A stretch of 64,000 bases of DNA from Antrihabitans cavernicola (lineage in GTDB: Bacteria; Actinomycetota; Actinomycetes; Mycobacteriales; Mycobacteriaceae): the NCBI RefSeq assembly GCF_008297975.1, contig NZ_VLNY01000003.1, positions 482,770 through 546,769 on the forward strand, written 5' to 3'. The position numbers and the translations under genes were made by a program. The notes below the pieces were generated by a model. It was given only the letters and a program-made list of their open reading frames with translations. It ran no database searches and had not been told where the DNA came from. Shown piece after piece: positions 9,722 to 18,775 of this stretch (position 1 is its first letter; each line of letters opens with the position of its first letter).

Positions 9722-11554
9722 CTACCGCAGATCGACGACCTCGTTGCCGGGCACAGCGGCATAGAGGTCGATGATCTCGTCGGCATACATCGCCGAGATC
9801 GGCTTACGGCGCAGCTTCATGGTCGGAGTCAGTTCCTCGCCGCCCGGCTCCCAATAGTGGCTGGAGATGACGAAGCGCTTGATCTGCTCCACCTGCGAGA
9901 GCTTCTTGTTGCCGGCTCGGATCGCTTCCGCGACTTCTTTCCGCAGTTCTTCGCGTGCCGTGAGCGTGGCAAGGTCGGCGCCCGGGATGCCCAGCGCTTT
10001 CGCACGGACGGCAGCGGCATCGGGATCGAGCGCGATGAGCGCCGTGATGTACGGACGCGCCTCGCCGATCGCCACGGCCTGACTGATCAACGACGACGAC
10101 GCCTTCATCGCGTTCTCGATGTTGGTGGGGGACATGTTCTTTCCCGCCTCGCTGATGATCAGTTCCTTCTTGCGGTCGACGATCGACACGTTTCCCTCGG
10201 CATCGACGGTCGCGATGTCCCCGGTCACCAACCACCCGTCCGCATCGATGGTCTCGGCGGTCTTCTCCGGCTGCTTGCGGTAGCCCCGCATCACCACCGC
10301 ACCGCGGACCAACAGTTCGCCGTCCTCTGCCAACTTGAGCTCGACACCGTTGACGGCCTTGCCGACGGTGCCGATCTTCAGGTCGTCGTGGGTCGTCGTG
10401 GTGGACACGCCGGTGGTCTCGGACAAGCCCCACACCTCGAGCACGGCGATGCCGAGGCCGAGGAAATATTGCAGCACCTCGGCCGGAATGGCGGCCGCGC
10501 CCGAGCCCGCGAACTTGATCTGTTCCAACCCGAGCGCGTGCCGAAGCTTGGATAGCACAAGCGCGTCGGCGATCGTGTGCTGGATGGTCAGCGGCAGCCC
10601 ACGTCCCTCGCCGGCGAGGTCCTTCTGCGCCGCGGCAAGCCCGACGCCGATGGCCCAGTTGGCGAGGTTGCGCTTGATCGGGCTCGGCTCTTCGGCCAGC
10701 TTTGCCTCGATGCCCGCCTTGATCTTCTGCCACACGCGAGGAACGCCGAAGAACACGGTCGGGCGCGTATCGGGTAGTGCCGCAGCGATTTCGCGCGGAT
10801 CGGCGACCGAGGTGATCTGAATTCCGCGCACCATGTTCATGGCATGGGCGGACACGCGATCGGCGATGTGCGCCGCGGGCAGATAGGACGCGACCCGGTC
10901 GTCGAAACCGACGTCCAGGACATGCTCCACGCCGACCAGTTGGGCGATCATGTTGCGATGGGTGATCTCGACGCCCTTCGGCGGGCCGGTGGTTCCGGAG
11001 GTGTAGATCAGGGTGGCGACATCGGTCGGCGCAACCGCCCGCCATGCTGCGTCGAAGTCGAAATCGGCTGCGGGCGAAGCTTCTACATCCTCGAGCGTCG
11101 CGGCGTCGTTCGCCGGACCGTCGACGACGATGATGTGCTCGAGCGACGCACCCGACTGGCGGACCTTGTCCAGGAACGCCTTCTCGGTGACGACAACGCG
11201 ATTTTCGGCGTTACCGAACAGGTACTCGATCTGCTCGGGGGAGCTGGTGTTGTAGATCGAGAACGGGATTGCGCCCAGGTGCAGTGCCGCGGTGTCGACC
11301 AGATGGAATTCGGGACGGTTCGTGAGCATGATCCCGACGGTGTCGCCGTGACCGATGCCGAGACCGGCGAGACCGGCCGCGATCGCTTTCACCCGCTCGC
11401 CGTATTCGCGCCAGGTCACCTCCTGGATGCTGCCGGGAGTCCGAAGTGCCACGGCGCTCGGACGGACCGAGGCGGTCAGTTGGAAGGCTTCGGGCAGCGT
11501 GCGTACTGCTGTCCCGGTCGAGTGCGGAAAGGTGACGTCGTCTTGTTGTGTCAT
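9722..11554 (-). CDS. Long-chain fatty-acid-CoA ligase (FadD15-like AMP-forming synthetase)
   Basis: This ANL-superfamily enzyme activates fatty acids with ATP and CoA. The P-loop-like motif YTSGTTGPPKGVEITHRNM, the adenylate-binding WGLSETTG and the hinge GWLVTGDIATVDAEGNVSI are all present, with a C-terminal lysine region near GKNMSPTNIE. At 610 residues it matches the long FadD15-type clade. The frame is open to 11650, but ATG 11554 (MTQQDD) is preferred because residues upstream look non-coding; ATG 11566 is another option. It is divergent from nothing close: pyrD begins its 3' end 130 bp upstream on the same strand. The role is beta-oxidation or lipid synthesis. Confidence 0.88.
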   Translation of the reverse strand: MTQQDDVTFPHSTGTAVRTLPEAFQLTASVRPSAVALRTPGSIQEVTWREYGERVKAIAAGLAGLGIGHGDTVGIMLTNRPEFHLVDTAALHLGAIPFSIYNTSSPEQIEYLFGNAENRVVVTEKAFLDKVRQSGASLEHIIVVDGPANDAATLEDVEASPAADFDFDAAWRAVAPTDVATLIYTSGTTGPPKGVEITHRNMIAQLVGVEHVLDVGFDDRVASYLPAAHIADRVSAHAMNMVRGIQITSVADPREIAAALPDTRPTVFFGVPRVWQKIKAGIEAKLAEEPSPIKRNLANWAIGVGLAAAQKDLAGEGRGLPLTIQHTIADALVLSKLRHALGLEQIKFAGSGAAAIPAEVLQYFLGLGIAVLEVWGLSETTGVSTTTTHDDLKIGTVGKAVNGVELKLAEDGELLVRGAVVMRGYRKQPEKTAETIDADGWLVTGDIATVDAEGNVSIVDRKKELIISEAGKNMSPTNIENAMKASSSLISQAVAIGEARPYITALIALDPDAAAVRAKALGIPGADLATLTAREELRKEVAEAIRAGNKKLSQVEQIKRFVISSHYWEPGGEELTPTMKLRRKPISAMYADEIIDLYAAVPGNEVVDLR

Positions 11555-11683
11555 ATCCGAGTCCATGGGTAGCCGGGGGACGTGCCCGCCCGGGGAGGTA
11601 GCCGATGAACCGAGGACGTGGATCAAGCCTCGGCACCGGCAAGGTACCACCGACCGGTGCGTGAAATGTCCGTTTTCGCCGGA

Positions 11684-12751
11684 CTATCGCGAGCCGGCGC
11701 CCACCGCTTCGGAGATGTTCGAATAGCCACCGCTGCGCAGTCGCTGGGCGAGTCCGCGATGGATGCGTCGGGTCCAGAACGGGCCGCCGTAGATCAATCC
11801 GGTGTATCCCTGCAGCAGCGAAGCGCCGGCGAGAATGCGCTCCCATGCCTGGTCGACGGTTTCGATACCGCCGACCGACACCAGCGTGATCTGCCCACCG
11901 ACCCTCGCGTGGAGTCGATGCAGTACTTCCAGCGAGCGGTCGGCGACGGGCCGTCCGGACAGCCCGCCCGCGCCGATCTCCTGCACCAGGTCGCCACCGG
12001 TGCGCAGACCGTCCCGGGCGATGGTGGTGTTGGTTGCGACGATGCCGGCCAGACCCAGCTCGACCGCGAGGTCGGCGACCGCATCCACGTCGTCGTCCGA
12101 CAGATCGGGCGCGATCTTGACAAGTACCGGCACGGTGACGGCACCCAGGACTGCCTGCAGTAGCGGTCGCAACGACTCGACGGCCTGCAGATCACGCAAG
12201 CCAGGTGTGTTCGGTGAACTGACGTTCACTACGACGAAGTCGGCGAGCGGGCCCAGCAGTCGGGCGCTGATCGTGTAGTCGGCCGCAGCATCTGCCGCCG
12301 CAACCACCTTGGTCTTACCGATGTTGGCGCCGATTGGAACACCGCCCCGGCGGCGTCGTAGATGGTTCGCCGCGTTGCCCGCACCGTGGTTGTTGAAACC
12401 CATCCGGTTGATCAGGGCGTGATCCTCGGGCAGGCGGAACAGGCGGGGCGTCGGGTTGCCGGGCTGCGCCTGCGCGGTGACCGTGCCGACCTCCGCGAAT
12501 CCGAAGCCCAACGGCCCCCACGCGTCCACGCCCGCGGCGTCCTTGTCGAACCCTGCCGCGAGGCCCAGCGGTGCGGGAAAGTCGACGCCGAAGACAGTAT
12601 TTCGCAGGATCGGATCGTCGATCGTGAACACCCGTGTCAGCAACGCGCGCAACGGCGCCAGACGGCCACCGAGGCGCATTGCGCCGAAGACCAGGTGATG
12701 AATTCGTTCCGGCGGAACCAGGAACATCAGCCGTAGTAGTAGTCCGTACAC
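11684..12751 (-). CDS. pyrD: Dihydroorotate dehydrogenase (quinone), class 2
   Basis: PyrD oxidises dihydroorotate to orotate in pyrimidine synthesis, passing electrons to menaquinone at the membrane. The 355-residue length and the N-terminal helical segment ([12 protein letters not shown]) are typical of class 2. [12 protein letters not shown], the FMN-site NRMGFNNHG, the catalytic serine in [13 protein letters not shown] and the phosphate-binding [21 protein letters not shown] are visible. The start is GTG at 12751, four bases after the stop of the preceding small gene, so it is probably the last gene of an lppL-DUF5703-pyrD operon. Confidence 0.95.
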   Translation of the reverse strand: MYGLLLRLMFLVPPERIHHLVFGAMRLGGRLAPLRALLTRVFTIDDPILRNTVFGVDFPAPLGLAAGFDKDAAGVDAWGPLGFGFAEVGTVTAQAQPGNPTPRLFRLPEDHALINRMGFNNHGAGNAANHLRRRRGGVPIGANIGKTKVVAAADAAADYTISARLLGPLADFVVVNVSSPNTPGLRDLQAVESLRPLLQAVLGAVTVPVLVKIAPDLSDDDVDAVADLAVELGLAGIVATNTTIARDGLRTGGDLVQEIGAGGLSGRPVADRSLEVLHRLHARVGGQITLVSVGGIETVDQAWERILAGASLLQGYTGLIYGGPFWTRRIHRGLAQRLRSGGYSNISEAVGAGSR

Positions 12752-12755
12752 GCGA

Positions 12756-13001
12756 TCAGATTCCGGGATCCGGCACAGGAACGGCGGACTTGCGGCGTTT
12801 GAGCAGCACGCGCCTGCTGCCGTCGTTGTAGAGGCGCACCCGGGACAGCTCCCAACCGCCGAACTCGGCTTGAATGGCCAGCCGCATCGACGCGCCGATT
12901 CGGGTGACGTCCGGCGGCAGTCGCAACGGGAAGTATTCGTAGTCGTCGCTGCGGCTCGCCTCCCAGCTGGCGGGCAGCGCGGCTCGTCGACTCGACATCA
13001 T
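12756..13001 (-). CDS. Small DUF5703-like protein
   Basis: This 81-residue protein has a basic, beta-rich core: [19 protein letters not shown], then [19 protein letters not shown] and VLLKRRK. I recognise this as DUF5703-like from memory. No function is known. It overlaps the lppL stop by 4 bp at ATG 13001; a second ATG at 12998 has better spacing (6 nt) from GGGAGG and may be the true start. The spacing to pyrD is 4 bp, and the same small gene recurs next to pyrD in related genomes as I recall. Confidence 0.75.
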   Translation of the reverse strand: MMSSRRAALPASWEASRSDDYEYFPLRLPPDVTRIGASMRLAIQAEFGGWELSRVRLYNDGSRRVLLKRRKSAVPVPDPGI

Positions 13002-14050
13002 CGACCTCCCTGAGACGGTTGTGCGGGTGCTTCAGCTCCCACGATTGCTCCGACGGTAGCGATGCGCTGCACACCGTCGCCCGTCGCCGAGCCGACGAAC
13101 ACGTCGCCGGTTGCGCTGTCGACCGCCACCGAGTCGGGCTGGCGAACCGTGGGAAAGCGGCGAACTTCCTTGGGAATCCCCTCCGCGAGGTCGTATCCGA
13201 CAACCTCGTTGCTCCCCGTCAGCGTGACCCAGGCGATCTCGGCACGATCGTCGTAAGTCACCGCATATGGCCCGGGACCGACAGGGCCCTGCTGGCGAAG
13301 TACCAGCGGATCGGCGGTGAAAACCATGAGCGCGTTGCCTGGGGTATCGGTGACCAAGATTCGGCCGAAATGGTCCGTGGTCATGTCGCTCGCGCCCTGC
13401 CCTGCGCGCAGGGACAACCCGAGGGACGAATCGGCGACGTTCAGCTCGGTCAGCGAGGTCTGGCGGCGATCGAGTGCGGTGATCGAATTCCCGGTGACCG
13501 CGAGGCCGTCGACCGACGCCAGACCGGAGATCGTCGACGATGTCCCGTCCGTTCCCAGGATCTCGATAGTTCCGTTCGCAAGCCCGGCGGCAAGTCGGTT
13601 GTCGGACAGCACCTGCGCGGATCGTGCCGGACTCGATGTCTTGACTACGTCGACCTTTCCGGAGCGCAGATCGACCCGAGCGACGCCACGATCGAACGGA
13701 ACGAGCACTTCCCCCGGCTTGCCCAACGAAACTGTGACGCCACTGCCGCCGAGCGGAACCTCGCGGGTAGGAGCGTCCGTGCCGCGCCGGTCGATCAAGA
13801 CGAGCTTGGTGCCACGATCGGCCAGTGCGGCGAGAATCCGCGAATCGGCGTCGAAAGCCATCGCGTCGACGGGAGCGCCGACCTGTTGCACCGTGCCTGC
13901 GGGAGCGACGGTGACGGCGGGCGATTGCACGGCTGTCGCTGCCGCGATGGTCTGCAACGAACTGCCGTCGGAGCTCGACGAGCAGCCCGTGACCAGCAGC
14001 GATGCGACTCCTGCGGCGATCATGACCTGCTGGAGGGCACGCAGCCGCAT
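12998..14050 (-). CDS. lppL: LppL-like lipoprotein with repeated beta-propeller segments
   Basis: The N terminus has a signal peptide and lipobox LLVTGC with lipidated C23, so the protein should be anchored to the outer face of the membrane. The rest consists of repeated WD/NHL-like blades (for example DAMAFDADSRILAAL and DSVAVDSATGDVFVGSATGDG), consistent with a beta-propeller. ATG 14050 is chosen over the longer frame because GGAGG lies 5 nt upstream and it puts the signal peptide first. It matches Rv2138 lppL by position next to pyrD. The ligand is unknown. Confidence 0.85.
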   Translation of the reverse strand: MRLRALQQVMIAAGVASLLVTGCSSSSDGSSLQTIAAATAVQSPAVTVAPAGTVQQVGAPVDAMAFDADSRILAALADRGTKLVLIDRRGTDAPTREVPLGGSGVTVSLGKPGEVLVPFDRGVARVDLRSGKVDVVKTSSPARSAQVLSDNRLAAGLANGTIEILGTDGTSSTISGLASVDGLAVTGNSITALDRRQTSLTELNVADSSLGLSLRAGQGASDMTTDHFGRILVTDTPGNALMVFTADPLVLRQQGPVGPGPYAVTYDDRAEIAWVTLTGSNEVVGYDLAEGIPKEVRRFPTVRQPDSVAVDSATGDVFVGSATGDGVQRIATVGAIVGAEAPAQPSQGGR

Positions 14051-14186
14051 CCTTGCCTCCTCGATCGGTCCGCCGGGTTTGCGGTCCATATATCTGATCA
14101 CGTTCGACACAACGCAGCCGATTAGGGGCTACCGTGGTCCGGATCGAAGACTTCAAATCGGGGTTGAGATCAACGAGGAGTTCTTT

Positions 14187-14540
14187 GTGGAGAGCAACCA
14201 GCACGCCGAATTCACCGTCGAATACGTGGCGGTGGGACCGTTCGCCCACGGTTTCGGCAGGAGTGCGTCGGGACGGCCGTACGCGTTTCGAGTGATCCGT
14301 CGGACGCTGAACGTCGAGGTGTACCGCGACGACCTCGACAACACCGTGCCCTCACAGGACGATGTGGTTGCGCGAGCAGAAGGGTCCATCACGGACATCG
14401 ATCTGACCGACGAGCGCAGCATCATCGGGTTGGTTCGCGACATGGTGACCTCCGCACAACCGGTGGACTCCCCGGCAGGTGACGGCACGACCGTTCGTGC
14501 CTTCCTCAGCAGGATCAGCTCGGTGATCGACGCGATCTGA
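14187..14540 (+). CDS. Conserved-looking hypothetical protein
   Basis: The 117-residue protein is soluble, with a beta-rich first half (EFTVEYVAVGPFAHGFGRS) and a helical second half ending in a SRISSVIDAI helix. No catalytic motif is seen. GTG 14187 has GAGGAG 6 nt upstream; the longer frame would need an unlikely start. Its stop abuts the ATG of the next lipoprotein gene with no gap, and the MMPL gene follows 3 bp after that, so a three-gene operon is likely. The function is unknown; cell-envelope work is only a guess from the neighbours. Confidence 0.65.
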   Translation: MESNQHAEFTVEYVAVGPFAHGFGRSASGRPYAFRVIRRTLNVEVYRDDLDNTVPSQDDVVARAEGSITDIDLTDERSIIGLVRDMVTSAQPVDSPAGDGTTVRAFLSRISSVIDAI

Positions 14541-15044
14541 ATGACGCGACGTATGCGCCGCCTCGAGGCGGCGCTGATCTGCCTAGCGACGGTGAGCGCG
14601 TTTGCCGCGTGCGGGTCGGACGACGCCGGTACCGCCGCCCCGACATCGACCACCAGCGTCGCTGATGTCACAGGCACCGGACCACCGATTCCGACCGCCG
14701 CCGAGCTCGACGCGCACATCAAGGCTGCGTTGAACCGCGACCTTCCCGACGATCAACGAGTCGACCTGATCGAGGACGGCGATGCGTTCCGGTCCAGCAT
14801 CCCCGACCTCTACAAGGCGCTCAACGACAACCCGAACGCCAAATACATGGTCGTCGATCCCGTTTTCGACAATCACGACGGCACCCTGACCGCGACGTTC
14901 AAGCTGGACAAGGACGGCAGCGGAACCGCAATCCGCACGGCCACAGTGCATTTCGTCGCAGTCGACGGCAAGTGGAAGATTTCGCGAACGGACCTGTGCG
15001 GCATTCTGCGTACCGCCGACTATCACACCCCCGCCTGCGGCTGA
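14541..15044 (+). CDS. Mtb12-like lipoprotein
   Basis: A signal peptide with lipobox FAAC (C24) is followed by a Thr/Ser/Ala-rich linker and a folded domain of about 120 residues. The domain resembles the low-molecular-weight antigen Mtb12 (CFP-2) family: VDPVFDNHDGTLTATFKLD, then VHFVAVDGKWKISRTDLCGIL with a disulphide-type cysteine pair (C153 and the near-terminal cysteine). It should be exported and lipid-anchored. It is encoded directly after the 117-residue protein and 3 bp before the MMPL transporter. A paralogue lies at 48982. Confidence 0.75.
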   Translation: MTRRMRRLEAALICLATVSAFAACGSDDAGTAAPTSTTSVADVTGTGPPIPTAAELDAHIKAALNRDLPDDQRVDLIEDGDAFRSSIPDLYKALNDNPNAKYMVVDPVFDNHDGTLTATFKLDKDGSGTAIRTATVHFVAVDGKWKISRTDLCGILRTADYHTPACG

Positions 15045-15047
15045 ACC

Positions 15048-17159
15048 GTGTTCGCGGCAGGCCGGTGGGTATACCGACACCGTTACGCCGTTGTCGTCGG
15101 ATTCGTTGTCCTGGTTGCCTTTCTAGGGCTGTACGGCCGGGACCTGGGTGGTCGGCTCAGCCAAGAGGGGTGGTTCGACGACAGCAGCGAGTCGGTGGCG
15201 GGCTCGGTCCTCGCCGACTCGACCTTCGGGCGTGACACCGATGGTGACGTCATCGCGCTCTACACCGCACCCGGCGGCAGCACAGTCGACGACCCCGGCG
15301 TTCGCGAGCGAGCCCTCGCCCGGTTCGATCGACTCCGCTCCGAATATCCGCAGCAGATACTGAAGATCGACAGCTACTGGGACAGCCCGCTGACCAACGG
15401 GTTCGCCGACAAGTCGAAACGACACGCGTTCGCCAGCATCGGATTGCGCGACCAGGGCACCAAGGCGTTGCAGAACTTCGACGCGATCGAATCCCAGTTC
15501 GGCGTCGATGGTCTGACCGTGCAGCTCGCCGGGCTCCAACCCGTGGTCAACGAGCTCAACGACGGTATGCAGAAAGACATTCGCCGCGCCGAGGTGATCG
15601 CGCTCCCACTGGTGGCGATCCTGTTGTACTTCGTGTTCGGCGGGGTGATCGCGGCGTTGCTACCGGTATTCGTCGGCGGACTCACCATCGCGGGCTCACA
15701 GGGCATCGTGCGGTTCGTCACCCAGTTCCTGCAGGTGAACGCCTTCGCCAGTGCTGTGATCACCCTGATCAGCCTCGGCTTGGCTGTCGACTACGGGCTG
15801 TTCACCGTGACGCGATTCCGTGAAGAACTTGCCGAGGGCAGCTCGGTGGCCGACGCCGTGCAACGCACGGTCGCGAGCGCCGGGCGCACCATCGTGTTCT
15901 CGGCGTCGATCATCGTCGTCAGCCTCGGCGCGCTGCTGATCTATCCGTACGGGGTGCTGAAATCGGTGCCGTTCGGAGCGATCAGCTCGGTGGCATTGGC
16001 TGCGCTCCTCTCGGTCACGGTGTTGCCTGCCTTGCTTGGCATCCTCGGGTCGAGGGTGGACATGTTCGGCTATCGCAGGCTCGCGAAGTCCAAGACGAAC
16101 GCCGAGATCGATGCGGGCTGGTGGGCTCGCGTTGCGGATTTCGCCATGCGTCGACCTCTCGCTCTGGCCGTCCCGCTGACTCTGGTGTTACTGGCATTGA
16201 TCGTTCCGTTCCGCAGCATCGAGTTCGGTGGAGTGGGTGCGCAATACCTGGCTCCCGACAACGCCGCACGTGTCGCCCAACAGGACTACGACCGTCTCTT
16301 TCCCCAATTCCGCACCGAGCCAGTGCGATTGGTGATCGTCGGGGCGCGGGGTGCTCAGCTCGGTGACATCAGGGCCGAGGCGAACAAGGCCCCGGGACTG
16401 ACCGGGCGATTCGAGCCTGCCGAGGAAACGAAGAACGACATCAACGTCCTGGAAGCGGGCTTGGTGGACAAGGACGACGCCGACCCCACCATCTATCGGC
16501 TGCGGTCGATACCCCTGCCCGATGGCGTGAGGATGTACGTGGCGGGCGTGCCGACGTTGGAACGTGACAGCATTCACGGCTTGATCGATCGATTGCCGCT
16601 CTTGGCGACCATTCTGGTCGCCTTGTCGGTGTTGCTGATGCTCATGGCGTTCGGCTCACTGGTGCTGGCGATCAAAGCCGTCGTCGTCAGTGCTCTCAGC
16701 CTTGGTGCCACGCTGGGTGTGCTGACGTGGATATTCGTCGACGGGCATGGATCGGGCCTGCTCGGGTTCACACCGGGCCCACTGATGTTCGCGGTGTTGG
16801 TGCTCATCGTCACCGTGGTGTTCGGATTGTCGACGGACTACGAGATCTTCTTGATGTCGCGCATGGTCGAGGCCCGGCGAGACGGTGCGTCCACCCGAGA
16901 GGCCATCCGATTCGGCATCGCGCACACGGGCGGCGTGATCACCGCGGCCGCGTCGATTCTCATCGTCGTGACGGGCGCGTTCGGATTCTCCAACCTGGTG
17001 TTGATGAAGTACATCGCATTCGGGATGATCGCTGCCTTGATTCTCGACGCAACGATCATCCGAATGTTGTTGGTACCAGCGATCATGACGCTGCTGGGGG
17101 ACAGGTGCTGGTGGGCGCCGCGGCTACCGATCAGAGGTAAGGGTCCACCCACGCACTGA
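15048..17159 (+). CDS. MMPL-family RND transporter
   Basis: The 703-residue membrane protein has the MMPL plan: TM1 near residue 15, a large outer loop (about 35-170), a bundle of five helices (about 175-340), TM7 near 360, a second outer loop, and a final bundle (about 515-690). The charged motifs DYGLFTVTRFREE and STDYEIFLMSRM, which carry the proton-relay aspartate/tyrosine pair of MmpL proteins, are both present. Export of lipids or small molecules is inferred. It starts at GTG 15048, 3 bp after a lipoprotein gene; its 3' end overlaps a convergent gene by 29 bp. Confidence 0.88.
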   Translation: MFAAGRWVYRHRYAVVVGFVVLVAFLGLYGRDLGGRLSQEGWFDDSSESVAGSVLADSTFGRDTDGDVIALYTAPGGSTVDDPGVRERALARFDRLRSEYPQQILKIDSYWDSPLTNGFADKSKRHAFASIGLRDQGTKALQNFDAIESQFGVDGLTVQLAGLQPVVNELNDGMQKDIRRAEVIALPLVAILLYFVFGGVIAALLPVFVGGLTIAGSQGIVRFVTQFLQVNAFASAVITLISLGLAVDYGLFTVTRFREELAEGSSVADAVQRTVASAGRTIVFSASIIVVSLGALLIYPYGVLKSVPFGAISSVALAALLSVTVLPALLGILGSRVDMFGYRRLAKSKTNAEIDAGWWARVADFAMRRPLALAVPLTLVLLALIVPFRSIEFGGVGAQYLAPDNAARVAQQDYDRLFPQFRTEPVRLVIVGARGAQLGDIRAEANKAPGLTGRFEPAEETKNDINVLEAGLVDKDDADPTIYRLRSIPLPDGVRMYVAGVPTLERDSIHGLIDRLPLLATILVALSVLLMLMAFGSLVLAIKAVVVSALSLGATLGVLTWIFVDGHGSGLLGFTPGPLMFAVLVLIVTVVFGLSTDYEIFLMSRMVEARRDGASTREAIRFGIAHTGGVITAAASILIVVTGAFGFSNLVLMKYIAFGMIAALILDATIIRMLLVPAIMTLLGDRCWWAPRLPIRGKGPPTH

Positions 17160-17883
17160 TGATTCGCGCTGCGCGTGCGGCTTGGTTCTTGCCGGTGAGT
17201 AGGTGGTCGGCGCCTTCGAGTGAGACGAAGCTGCGGGGATGCCTTGCGGTACGGAAGATTTCGCTCGCATTGGTGATTCCCACGGTGTTGTCGGTGGGTG
17301 AATGCATGACGAGTAGCGCACGGCGGAGGTCTTTGATCCGCTCTTGCAGGTCGGCCGCGCGGACGTCGAAGATGAAGTCTCGCTTGAGCGTGAGCGCCTT
17401 ACCCCCGGCGATGAACGGGGCTTCGCCGTCGGCCTCGATCCGCTGGATGAGCGCGTCGTAATTGTGTTCGACGTGGGCCGGTTGGAACGGCGCCCCGATA
17501 CTGGCAACCGCTTCGACTGTCGAGCAGTCGTGTGCCGCTGCGATGACGGCAGCACCGCCGAAGGAATGCCCGACGAGCAAGCGCACGTCCCGGCCCGAGT
17601 CGAGCATGTAGTTCACCGCACAGACGGTGTCTCGGACCTTGTGCGAGAACGAACCGTCGCCCCAATCTCCCTCGGATTGGCCGAGACCCAAATTGTCGAA
17701 CCGGAGCATGCCGATGCCCTCGGCGGCGAGCTGCTTGCAGATTCGGCTGGCGGCAGGGCAGTCCTTGCCCAATGTGAATCCGTGGGCGAAGACGCCCCAA
17801 CCACGCACCTCGCCCGGCGGCAGGTCGATGATCCCGGCCAACATCGGCCCGGAGCAACTGGCAAACTTTATTCGTTCCGCCAC
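17131..17883 (-). CDS. Alpha/beta hydrolase
   Basis: This 250-residue protein is a compact alpha/beta hydrolase. The oxyanion stretch FAHGFTLGKDC, nucleophile elbow GHSFGGA, acid in HSPTDNTVG and base histidine in GADHLLTGK are all visible. It resembles the hydrolase half of the hydrolase-OsmC fusion proteins, but the OsmC half is absent. Its last 29 bp overlap the end of the MMPL gene on the opposite strand. An esterase or thioesterase is likely; the substrate is unknown. Confidence 0.8.
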   Translation of the reverse strand: MAERIKFASCSGPMLAGIIDLPPGEVRGWGVFAHGFTLGKDCPAASRICKQLAAEGIGMLRFDNLGLGQSEGDWGDGSFSHKVRDTVCAVNYMLDSGRDVRLLVGHSFGGAAVIAAAHDCSTVEAVASIGAPFQPAHVEHNYDALIQRIEADGEAPFIAGGKALTLKRDFIFDVRAADLQERIKDLRRALLVMHSPTDNTVGITNASEIFRTARHPRSFVSLEGADHLLTGKNQAARAARIISAWVDPYL

Positions 17884-17932
17884 GCGTCATCCCTTCGGTT
17901 CAGGCAATGATAGGCGTCAGTACCCTCGACGA

Positions 17933-18775
17933 TCACCGCATCGGAATGACCAGTTGCGCACCGGTTTCCGGATGCGCCAACACCTCGATCGGATGACCGT
18001 AGACCCGGCTCAGCAGTGCTGCCGTGAAGATCTCGCCCGGCGGGCCGATCGCAGCGAGCCTGCCACCGTCCAACACCGCGACACGATGTGCGTACGCGGC
18101 TGCCAGCCCGAGGTCGTGCAGCACCACCACGACGGCGGCACCCGCCTCCGCACGAGCTCGGGCCAACCGCATCACGGTTTCCTGATGCCCCAGATCCAGT
18201 GCGGCAGTTGGTTCGTCGAGCAAGATCGTCTGGGTGTCCTGTGCAAGCACGCGGGCGAGCGCGACCCGGGCGCGTTCACCGCCGGACAACGCAAGGAAGG
18301 GACGATCTGCGAAATCGAGCACATCGCACACTGCCATCGCGTCGTGCACGGCCTGCTCGTCGTCGGCGCGACGAGCTGTTCGCGCCCACGGGGATCTACC
18401 GAAAGTCACCACCTGGTGCGCGGTGAACGCAAATCCGATCGTGTGACTCTGCGGTAGCACCGCCCGGCGTTGCGCCATCTGCACCGGAGTCCAACGGTGC
18501 AGCGGTCGGTCGTCGAGTTCAACCGAGCCACCGACAACCGGATGCTCACCGGCAAGGGCAGCGATCAACGATGATTTGCCGGCGCCGTTCGGGCCTACCA
18601 ACGCCACGACTTCGCCTGTCGTGACAGCGAAGTCGACGTCAGCGAGCACACGACGACCGCGGCGCTCGACGCTCACCTTCGTTGCTCGCAGGGTGACGCT
18701 GCCGTTCGGTGTGGGTGTCGGCACCTCGAGCTGGTCGGCGAACGCCGCCTTCATCCTGGCGAGGGCGCTCGTCAT
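17933..18775 (-). CDS. hmuV: Haem ABC transporter ATP-binding protein
   Basis: This 280-residue ABC ATPase has Walker A GPNGAGKS at 61-68, the Q-loop in RRAVLPQS, the signature LSGGERARVALARVLAQ, Walker B ILLDEPTAALD and the H-loop VVVVLHDLGLAAAYA. It resembles HmuV/BtuD-type importers. The same frame stays open far upstream, but ATG 18775 overlaps the stop of the permease gene as ATGA, so the gene starts there. It is the last gene of hmuT-hmuU-hmuV and would power haem import across the membrane. Confidence 0.9.
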   Translation of the reverse strand: MTSALARMKAAFADQLEVPTPTPNGSVTLRATKVSVERRGRRVLADVDFAVTTGEVVALVGPNGAGKSSLIAALAGEHPVVGGSVELDDRPLHRWTPVQMAQRRAVLPQSHTIGFAFTAHQVVTFGRSPWARTARRADDEQAVHDAMAVCDVLDFADRPFLALSGGERARVALARVLAQDTQTILLDEPTAALDLGHQETVMRLARARAEAGAAVVVVLHDLGLAAAYAHRVAVLDGGRLAAIGPPGEIFTAALLSRVYGHPIEVLAHPETGAQLVIPMR

